Below, one piece after another: positions 1 through 10,395 of a stretch of DNA of 64,000 nt. The translations under genes were made by a program, and so were the position numbers. Within the stretch, counting starts at the first letter, position 1; every line of letters starts with the position of its first letter. The notes under the pieces were generated by a model. That model ran no database searches. It was not told the DNA's origin and saw nothing but the letters and a program-made list of their open reading frames with translations. This stretch comes from Halomonas sp. THAF5a (lineage in GTDB: Bacteria > Pseudomonadota > Gammaproteobacteria > Pseudomonadales > Halomonadaceae), in contig NZ_CP045417.1 in NCBI RefSeq assembly GCF_009363755.1, positions 3,100,001 through 3,164,000 on the forward strand, in the 5' to 3' direction.

Positions 1-1
1 C

Positions 2-1132
2 GAGCGGGGCCTGGGCGATCCCCGGGACTTCGTGCTCCACGACGCCGGGGGCCTGCCGGTGATCGGCCTGCCCCCGGACGGCGACCAGGAGGCGGCGGAG
101 CTTCGCTGGCTGCCCATCGAGAGCGGCGGCGAGGAGGTCGGCATGCTCGGCTACCGGCCACCCCAGCAGCTGATGGCGCGCATGGATCGCATCTTCCTCT
201 CCCGCCAGCAGCGCAACCTCGGCATCATCGTCGCCGCCCTGGGGCTGGCCTCGCTGCTGCTGGCCGGCGGCCTTTCCTGGTGGCTCGGGCGCCGCACCCG
301 GGGCATGGCCCGGGCCACCCGTCGCCTCACCGAGGGCGACTACAGCACCCGCCTGGCCGAGCACGGCCGCGACGAGCTGTCGAGCCTCGCCCACGACTTC
401 AACGTGCTGGCCGCGACCCTGGAGGCCAGCCGCGAGGCGCGCAACCGCTGGGTCTCGGACATCGCCCACGAGCTGCGCACGCCGCTGGCCGTGCTGCGCG
501 GCGAGATCGAGGCGATGCAGGACGGCATCCGCGCCCTGGACGCCGACAACCTGCACTCGCTGGCCCAGGAAGTGGGCCAGCTGGAGCGCCTGGTCGCCGA
601 CCTGCGGCTGCTCTCCCAGAGCGATGCCGGCGCCCTGGAGGTCCAGCTCGCCCCGCTGGACCTGGCCGAGAGCCTCGCCTCGCGACTCGACGAGGCCAGC
701 GGCTGGCTCGACGACAGCGGCATCCGCCTCGAGCGCGAGATCGACGGGCCGGCCTGGATCCGCGGCGACGTCCAGCGCCTGCGCCAGCTGTGGAACAACC
801 TGATCGACAACACCTGCGCCTACACCCGCGCCCCGGGCCGGCTGCGCGTGCGCCTGACCGGTCGCGACGGCGAGGTGCGGGTGACCTGGGAGGACAGCGC
901 CCCCGGGGTGCCCGAGGCCGAGCTGCCGCGCCTCACCGAGCGCCTCTACCGGGTCGAGGGGTCGCGCAGCCGCGCCAGCGGCGGCAGCGGCCTGGGACTC
1001 TCGATCGCCACCGCCCTGGCCCGCGCCCACGGCGCCCGCATGGAGGCCTCGCCCTCCCCGCTCGGGGGGCTATGCTGGACCCTCACCTTCACCGCCATCC
1101 AGGACCCCGCCTCCAGGGAGGACACCGCATGA
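2..1132 (+). CDS. baeS: BaeS-like sensor histidine kinase (5' end outside window)
   Basis: The reading frame is open from the first bases of the window, so the N-terminus lies upstream; the GTG at 32 is internal. A membrane segment (LGIIVAALGLASLLLAGG) is followed by a HAMP linker, a HisKA domain with the phospho-acceptor His in DIAHELRTPL, an N-box-like NNLIDNTCAYT, and a G2 box GGSGLGLSIATAL. The G1 box reads DSAPGVP rather than DxGxGIP. The stop overlaps the start of the next gene (ATGA at 1129-1132), so kinase and regulator are translationally coupled. The BaeS assignment rests on domain order, the BaeR-like partner and the Spy-like gene downstream. An envelope-stress sensor in the inner membrane is the likely role; the stimulus is not shown by the sequence. 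Confidence 0.85.
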   Translation, partial: ERGLGDPRDFVLHDAGGLPVIGLPPDGDQEAAELRWLPIESGGEEVGMLGYRPPQQLMARMDRIFLSRQQRNLGIIVAALGLASLLLAGGLSWWLGRRTRGMARATRRLTEGDYSTRLAEHGRDELSSLAHDFNVLAATLEASREARNRWVSDIAHELRTPLAVLRGEIEAMQDGIRALDADNLHSLAQEVGQLERLVADLRLLSQSDAGALEVQLAPLDLAESLASRLDEASGWLDDSGIRLEREIDGPAWIRGDVQRLRQLWNNLIDNTCAYTRAPGRLRVRLTGRDGEVRVTWEDSAPGVPEAELPRLTERLYRVEGSRSRASGGSGLGLSIATALARAHGARMEASPSPLGGLCWTLTFTAIQDPASREDTA

Positions 1133-1839
1133 GCACCCACGACACCGACCCGGCCCAGATCCTGATCGTCGAGGACGAGCCCAAGATCGCGCGCCTGGTC
1201 ACCGATTACCTGCAGGGCAGCGGCTTCACCAGCCACCACCTGGCCCACGGCGACGCCGTGCTGCCCTGGCTCGAGGGCCGCGGCACGCGACCCGAGCTGA
1301 TCCTGCTCGACCTGATGCTGCCCGGCACCGATGGCCTGACGCTGTGCCGGGAGGTGCGCCAGCGCTGGCCGGAGATCGCCATCGTCATGCTCACCGCCCG
1401 GGTCGAGGAGGTCGATCGCCTGCTCGGCCTGGAGCTCGGTGCCGACGACTACATCTGCAAGCCCTTCAGCCCCCGGGAGGTGGTGGCGCGGATCAAGGCC
1501 GTGCTGCGGCGCAGCCGGGCGGCCCAGGATCCCGCCCCGGGCGGCGGCAGCGACCTGGTCCTCGACGACGAGGGCTGGCGGGCCCTGGCCGACGGCCAGG
1601 ACCTGGGACTGACCGCGGTGGAGTTCCAGCTGCTCAAGGTGATGATGCGATCGCCGGGGCGCATCTTTACCCGCGAGCAGCTGATGGATCACATGTACCG
1701 TGACCATCGCATCGTCTCGGAGCGCACCGTGGACAGCCACGTCAAGAAGCTGCGCCGCAAGATCGCCGAGACCTGGCCGGAGCGCGAGGTGATCCGCTCG
1801 GTCTACGGCGTAGGATACAAGTACCAGCCGGAGGAGTAG
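1129..1839 (+). CDS. baeR: BaeR-like OmpR-family response regulator
   Basis: A 236-aa protein with an N-terminal receiver domain (acidic pocket E15-D16, phospho-acceptor D61 in LLDLMLPGTDG, T89, K111) and a C-terminal OmpR winged helix ending in the typical RSVYGVGYKY wing. The start overlaps the kinase stop by 4 nt. It should be phosphorylated by the preceding kinase and act as a DNA-binding transcription factor. The Spy/CpxP-like gene that follows is the kind of target BaeR controls in E. coli, which supports the name, but other OmpR-type systems of similar build cannot be excluded. Confidence 0.88.
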   Translation: MSTHDTDPAQILIVEDEPKIARLVTDYLQGSGFTSHHLAHGDAVLPWLEGRGTRPELILLDLMLPGTDGLTLCREVRQRWPEIAIVMLTARVEEVDRLLGLELGADDYICKPFSPREVVARIKAVLRRSRAAQDPAPGGGSDLVLDDEGWRALADGQDLGLTAVEFQLLKVMMRSPGRIFTREQLMDHMYRDHRIVSERTVDSHVKKLRRKIAETWPEREVIRSVYGVGYKYQPEE

Positions 1840-1976
1840 GCAGGGGCAGGCGAGCACCGCGCCCCCACCGGGGGCTAGACTGGAGAGGCCGGCGAGTTCA
1901 CGACTCTTGCACCGTCGCTGCATGCCGGCTGCACGCCGAGCGACGACACTGCCAGCGTCAACCAAGGAGAACTGCC

Positions 1977-2678
1977 ATGACACGCGCTTTCACCCGTACC
2001 CTGCTGGCCCCCGCCCTGCTCGCCGCCGCCATCGCCCCCCTGGCGCTTTCCGCCGGCGCCGCCCCCCAGGAGGGCGCCCACCACCGCGATCATGCGCCAC
2101 ATCATCAGCAGCATGAGCAGCGCCGCCAGGCCCTCTATGAACGGGCCGGCATCGACGACGCGACGCGCGAGGCGCTGGAAGCGGCCCGCCGGGAACACCG
2201 CGAGGCCCTCGAGGAGCTTCGTGAATCGCACCACCAGCGCATGGACGAGATCCTCGACGACGAGCAGCGCGAGGCCCTGTCCGAGGCGCGCCGCGACCTG
2301 CAAGAAGAGCACCGCGCCGAGCGCCGCGAGGTCATGCAGCAGCGCCTGAACGAGCTGGTCGACAGCTGGGAGATCTCCGATGCCGATCGCGAGGCGCTGC
2401 GCGAGGCCCGCGAGGCGATCTACGCCGACATGCAGGCGCTGCGCGAGCAGGCGTTCGACTCCCGCCAGGCACGCCGGGAGGCCATGCACGCGCTGCGCGA
2501 GGAGCACCAGGCCGCGCTGGCCGAGATCCTCAGCGACGACCAGCTCAAAGAGATGCGCGAGGCCCTCGCCCCGCACCGGGGCCACGGCATGTCCCCCCGC
2601 GGCCACCACGGCAGGAATCCACACGACATGGACCACCACGGCCACGGCGAGCGCGGGGAGGCGCCGCACCACCACTGA
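1977..2678 (+). CDS. Spy/CpxP-like periplasmic protein with His-rich ends
   Basis: A 233-aa protein beginning with a Sec signal peptide (charged start, hydrophobic core to about residue 28). The mature part is almost wholly charged alpha-helix rich in E, R, A and Q, as in Spy/CpxP periplasmic chaperones, but longer than Spy (about 160 aa): two helical blocks of similar pattern suggest a duplicated LTxxQ-like unit. Both the mature N-terminus (HHRDHAPHHQQH) and the C-terminus (about residues 200-233) are rich in histidine, suggesting metal binding. The AAGGAG ribosome binding site lies at 1962-1967. It sits 137 bp behind baeR, fitting a BaeSR-controlled envelope-stress gene. No exact Spy LTxxQ motif is obvious, so the family assignment is moderate. 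Confidence 0.7.
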   Translation: MTRAFTRTLLAPALLAAAIAPLALSAGAAPQEGAHHRDHAPHHQQHEQRRQALYERAGIDDATREALEAARREHREALEELRESHHQRMDEILDDEQREALSEARRDLQEEHRAERREVMQQRLNELVDSWEISDADREALREAREAIYADMQALREQAFDSRQARREAMHALREEHQAALAEILSDDQLKEMREALAPHRGHGMSPRGHHGRNPHDMDHHGHGERGEAPHHH

Positions 2679-2704
2679 GCCCGGCGCGGCCCTCGAGAAA
2701 CCGG

Positions 2705-2730
2705 CGCGGCGACTCTTCGGAGTCGCCGCG
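2705..2730. terminator. Hairpin terminator between convergent genes
   Basis: An 11-bp GC-rich stem with a TTCG tetraloop (CGCGGCGACTC / GAGTCGCCGCG) lies between the Spy-like gene and the convergent LysR gene. It can serve both directions; there is only a weak T-rich stretch on the plus side. Confidence 0.7.
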
Positions 2731-2755
2731 TCGTTGCGTTGCCGTCGATCTGCCC

Positions 2756-3658
2756 TCACTCCCGGGCGCAGAGCTCGTGGAGCCAGTCGCGGCAGGCCGC
2801 CAGGGCGGGGTTGCCCAGGGCATCGGCCCGGTAGGCCAGGTAGTAGTCGACGCCGGCCGGCAGCCAGGGCGCGAAGGGGGCCACCAGCCGCCCCGCCCGG
2901 AGCTCCTCGCGGACAAGGCTGAAGGGGCCCAGCGCCACGCCCCGCCCGGCGACCGCCTCCATGATCGCCAGGGTCCAGACGCTGAAGCGCGGCCCCGAGC
3001 GGGCGTCCACCTGGGGCGCGCCGGCCATCGCCAACCACTCGCGCCAGCCGGTCACCCGGGGACCGGGGTGGGGGTCGAAGATGTGCAGGAGCCGCTGGCG
3101 GCCGAGGTCGGCGGGCTCGGTGAGCGCCTCCTCGCCCTCGAGCAGCGCCGGCGCGCACACCGGCGCCAGGGTCTCGCGCAGCAGCAGTTCGGAGACCACC
3201 CCCGGCTCCCGGGACGGCCCGAGGCGCACCGCCAGGTCGACGTCCTCGCGGCGCAGGTCGACGTTGCGCTCGGTAGCGCCGATGCGCACATCGACCTCCG
3301 GATGGCGCGCATTGAACTCCCAGAGCCGCGGCACCAGCCACTGCGTCCCCAGCGACGGGGTGACGTTGAGGGTCAACACCTGGCCCGCCTCGCGGCTCTG
3401 CAGCACCCGGGTGGCCTGCTCCACCCGGTCGAAGGCCTCGCTGAGCTCGGGCAGGTAGCGCTCCCCCGCCTCGGTCAGCGCGAGGCCCCGGGCATGGCGG
3501 ACGAACAGCGCCACCTCGAGCCAGGCCTCCAGCGCCCGGACCTGCTGGCTGACCGCCGAGGCGGTGACGTGAAGCTCCGTGCCGGCGGCGGCGAAGCTCT
3601 CGTGACGGGCGGCGGCCTCGAAGGCGCGCAGGCCGTTGAGCGGGGGGAGTCGGCGCAT
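2756..3658 (-). CDS. LysR-family transcriptional regulator (GcvA-like)
   Basis: A 300-aa protein with a LysR helix-turn-helix in residues 1-62 (FAAAGTELHVTASAVSQQV) and a substrate-binding domain of the GcvA type (LNVTPSLGTQWLVPRL, DVRIGATERNVDLRREDVDLAVRLG). GcvA-like regulators usually begin MRRLPPLNGLRAFEAAARH, as here. It is transcribed away from the MFS transporter at 3818 with a 159-bp shared promoter region, so that transporter is the most likely target. The effector cannot be read from the sequence. Confidence 0.88.
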   Translation of the reverse strand: MRRLPPLNGLRAFEAAARHESFAAAGTELHVTASAVSQQVRALEAWLEVALFVRHARGLALTEAGERYLPELSEAFDRVEQATRVLQSREAGQVLTLNVTPSLGTQWLVPRLWEFNARHPEVDVRIGATERNVDLRREDVDLAVRLGPSREPGVVSELLLRETLAPVCAPALLEGEEALTEPADLGRQRLLHIFDPHPGPRVTGWREWLAMAGAPQVDARSGPRFSVWTLAIMEAVAGRGVALGPFSLVREELRAGRLVAPFAPWLPAGVDYYLAYRADALGNPALAACRDWLHELCARE

Positions 3659-3817
3659 GGATGACCCTTAGCTTTTCTTGTGCATCGATGTAGCAAATCG
3701 CGTTTGTCAGCATAGCACTGGCGCCCTATTTTACGTGCCGGCGCCGGACCCGGCGCCGAGTCGACAAGCCCCACTTTTTCTTTCGCCATCCACTTGTTCT
3801 TTCGTCAGGAGCCCCCC

Positions 3818-5182
3818 ATGGCGATCACGGCCCCCCGTTCCGGTACCACCACCGTCTCCGCCGCCTGGAGCCTCTGGGCGCTGCTGCTGGGCGTCGGCCT
3901 GCTGATGCTCGGCAACGGCCTGATGGGCAGCCTGCTGGGCATGCGCGCCGCCGAGGAGGCGTTCGGCAACACCGCCACCGGCGTCATCATGTCCTCCTAC
4001 TTCGTGGGCTTTCTGGCCGGCTCGACGCTGACGCCGCGCAAGCTGCGCGAGGTGGGCCATATCCGGGTCTTCGCGGCCCTGGCCTCGATCACCTCGATCG
4101 CCATCCTGGTGCACGTGATGGTGATCGATCCCTGGATCTGGGCCGGCATGCGCCTGGTCACCGGCTTCGCCTACGCCGGGCTCTACGTGGTGACCGAGAG
4201 CTGGCTCAACGGCTACGCCTCGAACCAGCTGCGCGGCCGCCTGCTGGCCTTCTACATGGTGATCAGCTACCTCGGGATGGGCGGCGGCCAGCTGATGCTC
4301 AACCTGGCCGATCCCAGCGGCGTGATCCTCTTCCTGCTGGTCTCGATCCTGGTGTCGCTGGCGCTGGTGCCGATCCTGTTGAGCCACACCCCGCAGCCGG
4401 ACAACAGCCAGCCGGAGTCGATGAGCCTGCGGCGGCTCTGTCGCCTCTCGCCGCTGGGCACCATCGGCTGCCTGCTCACCGGCATCGCCAACGGCACCGT
4501 GTTCGGCATGGGCGCGGTCTACGCCACCCGCGCGGGCATGGCGGTGGACGAGGTCGCCGCCTTCATGGGCGCCTTCATCCTCGGCGGGGCACTGCTGCAG
4601 TGGCCGCTGGGCAAGCTGTCGGACAAGACCGACCGCCAGAAGGTGATCGTCATCGTGGCTGGCCTGGCCACCCTGCTGGCGCTGGCCGGCCTGACGGTGG
4701 GCGCCGACGCGCCGCTGCTGCGCATCGCGCTGGGGGCGGCGCTGGGCGGCACCAGCCTGACCCTCTATTCGCTCTGCCTGGCCAGCGCCAACGACGACCT
4801 GACCCCGAGCCAGGTGATCGCGGCCAGCAGCAGCCTGGTGCTGGCGCTGGGCATCGGCGCCACCCTCGGCCCGGTGAGCACCGGCCTGCTGATGGAGTGG
4901 CTCGGGCCCGAGGGCTTCATGTGGGACATGGCGGCGATCCACGCCCTGCTCGTCGCCGTGGGCCTCTACTGCCTGGTGCACTACCCGAGCCGCGCCTCAC
5001 AGACCCACGGCCACTACGTCGCCATGCCGGCCGGCAGCGCGGCGCTGGGCACCACCTGGGCCGAGGAGGCCGCCAACGAGGCCGAGCAGCTGGAGCTCGA
5101 CCTCGAGGCCGAGCCCGCGGCCGCCGTCGAGGCGCCGACGGAGGACGACGGCGCCGCGGCGGATCACGCCGCCCCCGCATGA
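3818..5182 (+). CDS. MFS transporter, YcaD-like
   Basis: A 454-aa major facilitator protein with about 12 hydrophobic segments; MSSYFVGFLAGS and the TESWLNGYASNQLRGRLLAFYM stretch are typical of the YcaD branch. The ATG at 3818 is preferred over the TTG at 3794 because CAGGAG sits at 3806-3811 just ahead of it. The last 45 residues form an acidic, alanine-rich cytosolic tail (ELDLEAEPAAAVEAPTEDDG) not needed for transport and common in halophile membrane proteins. It is divergent from the LysR regulator. The substrate is unknown. Confidence 0.85.
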   Translation: MAITAPRSGTTTVSAAWSLWALLLGVGLLMLGNGLMGSLLGMRAAEEAFGNTATGVIMSSYFVGFLAGSTLTPRKLREVGHIRVFAALASITSIAILVHVMVIDPWIWAGMRLVTGFAYAGLYVVTESWLNGYASNQLRGRLLAFYMVISYLGMGGGQLMLNLADPSGVILFLLVSILVSLALVPILLSHTPQPDNSQPESMSLRRLCRLSPLGTIGCLLTGIANGTVFGMGAVYATRAGMAVDEVAAFMGAFILGGALLQWPLGKLSDKTDRQKVIVIVAGLATLLALAGLTVGADAPLLRIALGAALGGTSLTLYSLCLASANDDLTPSQVIAASSSLVLALGIGATLGPVSTGLLMEWLGPEGFMWDMAAIHALLVAVGLYCLVHYPSRASQTHGHYVAMPAGSAALGTTWAEEAANEAEQLELDLEAEPAAAVEAPTEDDGAAADHAAPA

Positions 5183-5216
5183 CCGCCCCATAGGGCCCAA
5201 GGACCGGCATGACCGG

Positions 5217-5245
5217 CGTCCCGATGGCCGCAAGGCCTCGGGACG
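5217..5245 (+). terminator. Hairpin with GCAA tetraloop behind the MFS gene
   Basis: CGTCCCGA and GGCC arms pair with GGCC and TCGGGACG around a GCAA loop, with one bulged T. It lies 35 bp after the MFS stop and has no T tract, so it is probably a 3' stabiliser or a partial terminator. Confidence 0.5.
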
Positions 5246-5312
5246 GCGAGCTCCGCCGACACGCGTCCGCCCTGCGCCGCGACCCCGCCCCCTGATCACC
5301 GATCCCGCTTGT

Positions 5313-5340
5313 CGCCCGGCCCCTGTGCCGGGCGTTCTCG
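5313..5340 (+). terminator. Terminator between MFS and BCCT genes
   Basis: An 8-bp stem CGCCCGGC / GCCGGGCG with a 6-nt loop is followed by TTCTCGTTCC. Confidence 0.55.
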
Positions 5341-5404
5341 TTCCTGACCGAGCCCTTCTTCCCCAGGTCAGGCTTGAAGTTCCACGGCAAGAGCTTTATT
5401 TTAA

Positions 5405-5420
5405 TTGAACATTCATTCAA
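5405..5420. promoter_or_regulatory. Candidate BetI-type operator
   Basis: TTGAA-N6-TTCAA (TTGAACATTCATTCAA) lies in an AT-rich stretch 32 bp upstream of the BetT start codon. BetI, a TetR-family choline sensor, binds dyads of this kind (TTGAAC/GTTCAA halves) near bet promoters. No betI gene is in the window, so this is an inference from the motif and position. Confidence 0.4.
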
Positions 5421-5451
5421 CAAAAGAATTCCCCCGACACAGGAGTCCTGC

Positions 5452-7500
5452 ATGTCGCATGCATCCTCTCTTCCCGAACGACGAGACCGGCTCAATCCCG
5501 TCGTCTTCCACGGCAGCATCGCCGGCATCCTGGTGTTCCTGGTGCTGACCATGCTCTTCACCGAGCAGGCCGGCGCCCTCTTCGACGCGGGCCTGGCCTG
5601 GGTCAACGAGACCTTCGGCTGGTACTACATGCTGGCGGCCGTGATCTATCTGGTCTTCGTGGTGGTGATCGGCTTCTCCCGGGTCGGCTCCATCCGCCTG
5701 GGGCCCGACCACTCCCGGCCGGAGTTCTCGCTGGTCTCCTGGGCCTCGATGCTGTTCGCCGCGGGCATCGGCATCGACCTGCTGTTCTTCTGCGTGGCCG
5801 AGCCGCTCTCGCACTACCTGATGCCGCCCGACATGGCGCCGGAGAGTGCCGCTGCCCTGCGCAATGCGGTCCCCCAGACCTTCTTCCACTGGGGCCTGAC
5901 CGGCTGGGGCATGTACGTGCTGATGGGCATGGCACTGGCCTATTTCAGCTACCGCCACCGCCTGCCGCTGGCCATCCGCAGCGCCCTCTATCCGCTGCTC
6001 GGCCAGCGCATTCACGGCCCGATCGGCAACGCCGTCGACATCACCGCGGTGATCTCCACGGTGTTCGGCATCGCCACCAGCCTCGGTATCGGCGTGATGC
6101 AGCTCAACTACGGGCTGACCTTCATGTTCGACGTGCCCGAGAGCCTGACCACCCAGGTCGTGCTGATCGTGCTGGTGGTGATCCTGGCCACGCTCTCGGT
6201 GGTGACCGGGGTCGAGAAGGGCATCCGGCGCCTCTCCGAGTTCAACATGCTGCTGGCCGCCGGGCTGCTGCTGTTCGTGCTCTTCCAGGGAGAGACCCTG
6301 CGCCTGCTCGATGCCCTGGTGCTCAATGCCGGCGACTACCTCGGCGGCTTCCTCGCCAAGAGCTTCAACACCTACGCCTTCGCCGGCGACGATGCCCAGC
6401 AGTGGATGGGCTGGTGGACCATCTTCTTCTGGGGATGGTGGATCGCCTGGACCCCCTTCGTGGGCCTGTTCCTGGCCCGCATCTCCCGCGGCCGCACCAT
6501 TCGTGAGTTCGTCATCGGCGCCCTGCTGATTCCGCTGGGCTTCATGATGGCCTGGATGTCGATCTTCGGTAACAGCGGCATCGACCTGGTGGCCAACCAG
6601 GGGCTGGTCGAGCTGGGCGAGCAGGCCCTGAACTCGCCCCAGACCACCATCTACACCTTCCTGGAGCAGTACCCCTATATCGGCGTCACGGCCTCGGTGG
6701 TGACCGTGCTCGGCATCGTCTTCTTCATCACCTCGGCGGATTCCGGGGCCCTGGTGCTGGCCAACTTCACCTCGATCCTCTCCGACGTGAACCATGATGC
6801 CCCGATCCGGCTGCGGATCTTCTGGTCGATGGTGATCGGCCTGGTCACCATCGCACTGCTGATGGCGGGCGGGTTGAATGCCTTGCAGAGCGCCGTGGTG
6901 ATCACCGCCCTGCCCTTCTCGCTGGTGATCTTCGCCATCATGGCGGGCATGACCCGGGCGCTGAAGCTCGAGAGCAGCAAGGCCGAGGCCCGCCGCCAGG
7001 TCAGCGGCACCGCCCCGGGCGGCGACTGGCGCGAACGGCTCGACCGCGCCCTGGACACCTCGAACCGGGCCGGCGCGGCCGCGACCATCGAGCACGCCAT
7101 TCGTCCGGCCCTGACCCAGTTCGCCGCCGAGCTGACGGAGCGGGGGCAGCAGGCCTCGGTGAACGAGGAGCGCCTGGAGGACGATCCCCTGCCGCGTCTG
7201 ACCCTGCAGGTGGACTTCGACGCGGGGCAGAGCTTCGTCTACCAGGTGGGCGCCAACCGCCTGCGCACGCCGAGCTTCCTGCCGGTGGACGACGACTACT
7301 ACGTGCGCCTCGACGTCCACCTGGTCGAGGGCGGCACGGGCCAGGACCTCAACGGCTACACCCGTGGCCAGGTGATCGGCGACGTGCTCTCCGAGTACGA
7401 ACGCCACCTGCACTTCCTGGCCCTCTCCGGTGCCGACGGCAACGTCCAGGCCATGCCGGGCGCCATGGGCGAGCCTCCCGCCAGCGCCTCGCCGGCCTGA
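5452..7500 (+). CDS. betT: BCCT family choline/betaine transporter (BetT-like)
   Basis: A 682-aa protein, close to the 677 aa of E. coli BetT. It has 12 predicted membrane helices (residues about 20-510), the BCCT glycine stretch AAGIGIDLLFFCVAEP, and the aromatic helix-8 region WMGWWTIFFWGWWIAWTPF. The GIDLLFF form is typical of choline carriers. A long cytosolic C-terminal domain (about residues 515-682) matches the osmosensory tail of BetT-type proteins. The ATG at 5452 is chosen because AGGAG sits at 5441-5445. Choline uptake for glycine betaine synthesis under salt stress is the expected role; the betIBA genes are not in the window. Confidence 0.85.
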   Translation: MSHASSLPERRDRLNPVVFHGSIAGILVFLVLTMLFTEQAGALFDAGLAWVNETFGWYYMLAAVIYLVFVVVIGFSRVGSIRLGPDHSRPEFSLVSWASMLFAAGIGIDLLFFCVAEPLSHYLMPPDMAPESAAALRNAVPQTFFHWGLTGWGMYVLMGMALAYFSYRHRLPLAIRSALYPLLGQRIHGPIGNAVDITAVISTVFGIATSLGIGVMQLNYGLTFMFDVPESLTTQVVLIVLVVILATLSVVTGVEKGIRRLSEFNMLLAAGLLLFVLFQGETLRLLDALVLNAGDYLGGFLAKSFNTYAFAGDDAQQWMGWWTIFFWGWWIAWTPFVGLFLARISRGRTIREFVIGALLIPLGFMMAWMSIFGNSGIDLVANQGLVELGEQALNSPQTTIYTFLEQYPYIGVTASVVTVLGIVFFITSADSGALVLANFTSILSDVNHDAPIRLRIFWSMVIGLVTIALLMAGGLNALQSAVVITALPFSLVIFAIMAGMTRALKLESSKAEARRQVSGTAPGGDWRERLDRALDTSNRAGAAATIEHAIRPALTQFAAELTERGQQASVNEERLEDDPLPRLTLQVDFDAGQSFVYQVGANRLRTPSFLPVDDDYYVRLDVHLVEGGTGQDLNGYTRGQVIGDVLSEYERHLHFLALSGADGNVQAMPGAMGEPPASASPA

Positions 7501-7524
7501 TCACGCCGCCCCCAGCGGCCATCC

Positions 7525-7555
7525 ACAACGGCGACGCCAGCGGCGTCGCCGTTGT
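7525..7555 (+). terminator. Strong terminator after BetT
   Basis: A 14-bp perfect stem (ACAACGGCGACGCC / GGCGTCGCCGTTGT) with a 3-nt loop is followed by CGTTT, 24 bp after the stop codon. Confidence 0.75.
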
Positions 7556-7616
7556 CGTTTCCGGCCCGTCTGGAGAGGCCGATGGCCCTGCCCAGGGGCG
7601 GCATGGCAGGCGCGAG

Positions 7617-7646
7617 AAAAAGCCCGCGGCCGTCATGGCCGCGGGC
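7617..7646 (-). terminator. Rho-independent terminator of the porin gene
   Basis: Read on the minus strand, GCCCGCGGCC / GGCCGCGGGC with a 5-nt loop is followed by TTTTT, about 50 bp beyond the porin stop. Confidence 0.85.
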
Positions 7647-7697
7647 GAGGATCGGAACAGCAGGCGAGGCGGGCCCGTCGGGCGACGGGCCCGGCCA

Positions 7698-9309
<1,612 letters not shown>

Positions 9310-9329
9310 ACGCCAGCCACAAAATATTT

Positions 9330-9343
9330 TTGTAAATTTACAA
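9330..9343. promoter_or_regulatory. Perfect palindrome of unknown regulator
   Basis: TTGTAAATTTACAA is a 14-bp perfect palindrome, preceded by an overlapping inverted repeat ACAAAA-TAT-TTTTGT (9319-9333), in the AT-rich space between the divergent porin and aldo/keto reductase genes. It differs from the agl-type and GTATAC-type operators elsewhere in the window. It may simply be the promoter core. Confidence 0.35.
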
Positions 9344-9450
9344 CTTATGTCTAACAAATCGAAGAAAAGCCCGGATTTTTTCGTAATAAACCTTCAAAAG
9401 ATCCCCGATCCTGGCATACCTTTGCGCACTTGACCGACATGGAGCACGCG

Positions 9451-10305
9451 ATGAACACCGCCCCCCCTGCGCTCATGCTGGGCATGATGCGCCTGCATGA
9501 AACCGCCGATCTCCACGCTCCCGAGCGCCTGGCCAACTGGATCGAGGCTCGCCTGGAGCAGGGGCTCGACTGGTTCGACCACGCCGATATCTATGGCGGC
9601 GGCGGGCGCAACGAGCGCCTGTTCGGCGAGGCATTACGCTGCCGCCCGGGGCTGGCCAAGCGGGTCCGGGTGATCACCAAGGCGGGCATCCGGATGGACC
9701 GCGGCGAGACCAAGCACTACGACAGCTCGCCGGAGTGGCTGGCCGGTGCCATCGACCGCGCCCTGTCTCGGCTGGGCGTCGAGCGTCTCGATGTCTTCCT
9801 GATCCACCGACCCGACCCGTTGATGGACCCCGAGGCCAGCGCCCGAGTGCTGGACGATGCCGTGCGCGACGGCAAGGTGGCGTCCCTGGGGGTCTCCAAC
9901 TTCCTGCCCGACCAGTGGCGGCGCCTCCAGTCGGCGCTCTCCTCGCCGCTGCAGCACCACCAGCTGCAACTCTCGCTGACCCATTCCCGTCCGCTGTTCG
10001 ATGGCCACTTCGATGCCCTGTGCCAGGATGGCCAGCACCCCATGGCCTGGTCGCCGCTGGGAGGAGGTGCGCTGTTTCAGGGAGAGGCAGGACGGGCCCT
10101 GGAGGAGATCGCCGCCCGCCATGAGGCCAGCCCGGCCGGGGTGGCCCTGGCCTGGCTGCGCCACCTGCCAGGCGCACCGGTGCCAGTGATCGGCACCCTG
10201 ACGCCTTCCCGTATCGACACCCTCGGAGGCGAGGCCGGACTGACCCTCTCCCGGCGAGAGTGGTACGCCCTGCTGGAAGCCTGTCGGGGGCATGAAGTGG
10301 CATGA
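9451..10305 (+). CDS. Aldo/keto reductase (YdhF-like)
   Basis: A 284-aa NADPH-dependent oxidoreductase with an (alpha/beta)8 barrel. The catalytic tetrad is visible as D43, Y48 (WFDHADIYGG), K77 (VITKAG) and H119 (FLIHRPD). The C-terminal segment VPVIGTLTPSRID is the cofactor-binding region. The ATG at 9451 is preceded by GGAG at 9441-9444, which favours it over ATG 9439. It lies between the porin and the agl operon, so a sugar-derived aldehyde substrate is possible, but this family is broad and the substrate cannot be predicted. Confidence 0.85.
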   Translation: MNTAPPALMLGMMRLHETADLHAPERLANWIEARLEQGLDWFDHADIYGGGGRNERLFGEALRCRPGLAKRVRVITKAGIRMDRGETKHYDSSPEWLAGAIDRALSRLGVERLDVFLIHRPDPLMDPEASARVLDDAVRDGKVASLGVSNFLPDQWRRLQSALSSPLQHHQLQLSLTHSRPLFDGHFDALCQDGQHPMAWSPLGGGALFQGEAGRALEEIAARHEASPAGVALAWLRHLPGAPVPVIGTLTPSRIDTLGGEAGLTLSRREWYALLEACRGHEVA

Positions 10306-10395
10306 CGTCTCCCGCCCACCCCTGACCGAGACCTCCTGCGACCAACGTCTAGGTTGATGCCGCTCAGGGGCGGGGTCTACCTTGGCCACCCATAA

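Noticed and set aside
5413..7413. A 666-codon open frame antisense to the BetT gene
   Set aside because: It is a GC-rich shadow of the real gene: composition is full of His, Gln and Gly, there is no family resemblance, and the plus-strand protein is clearly BCCT.
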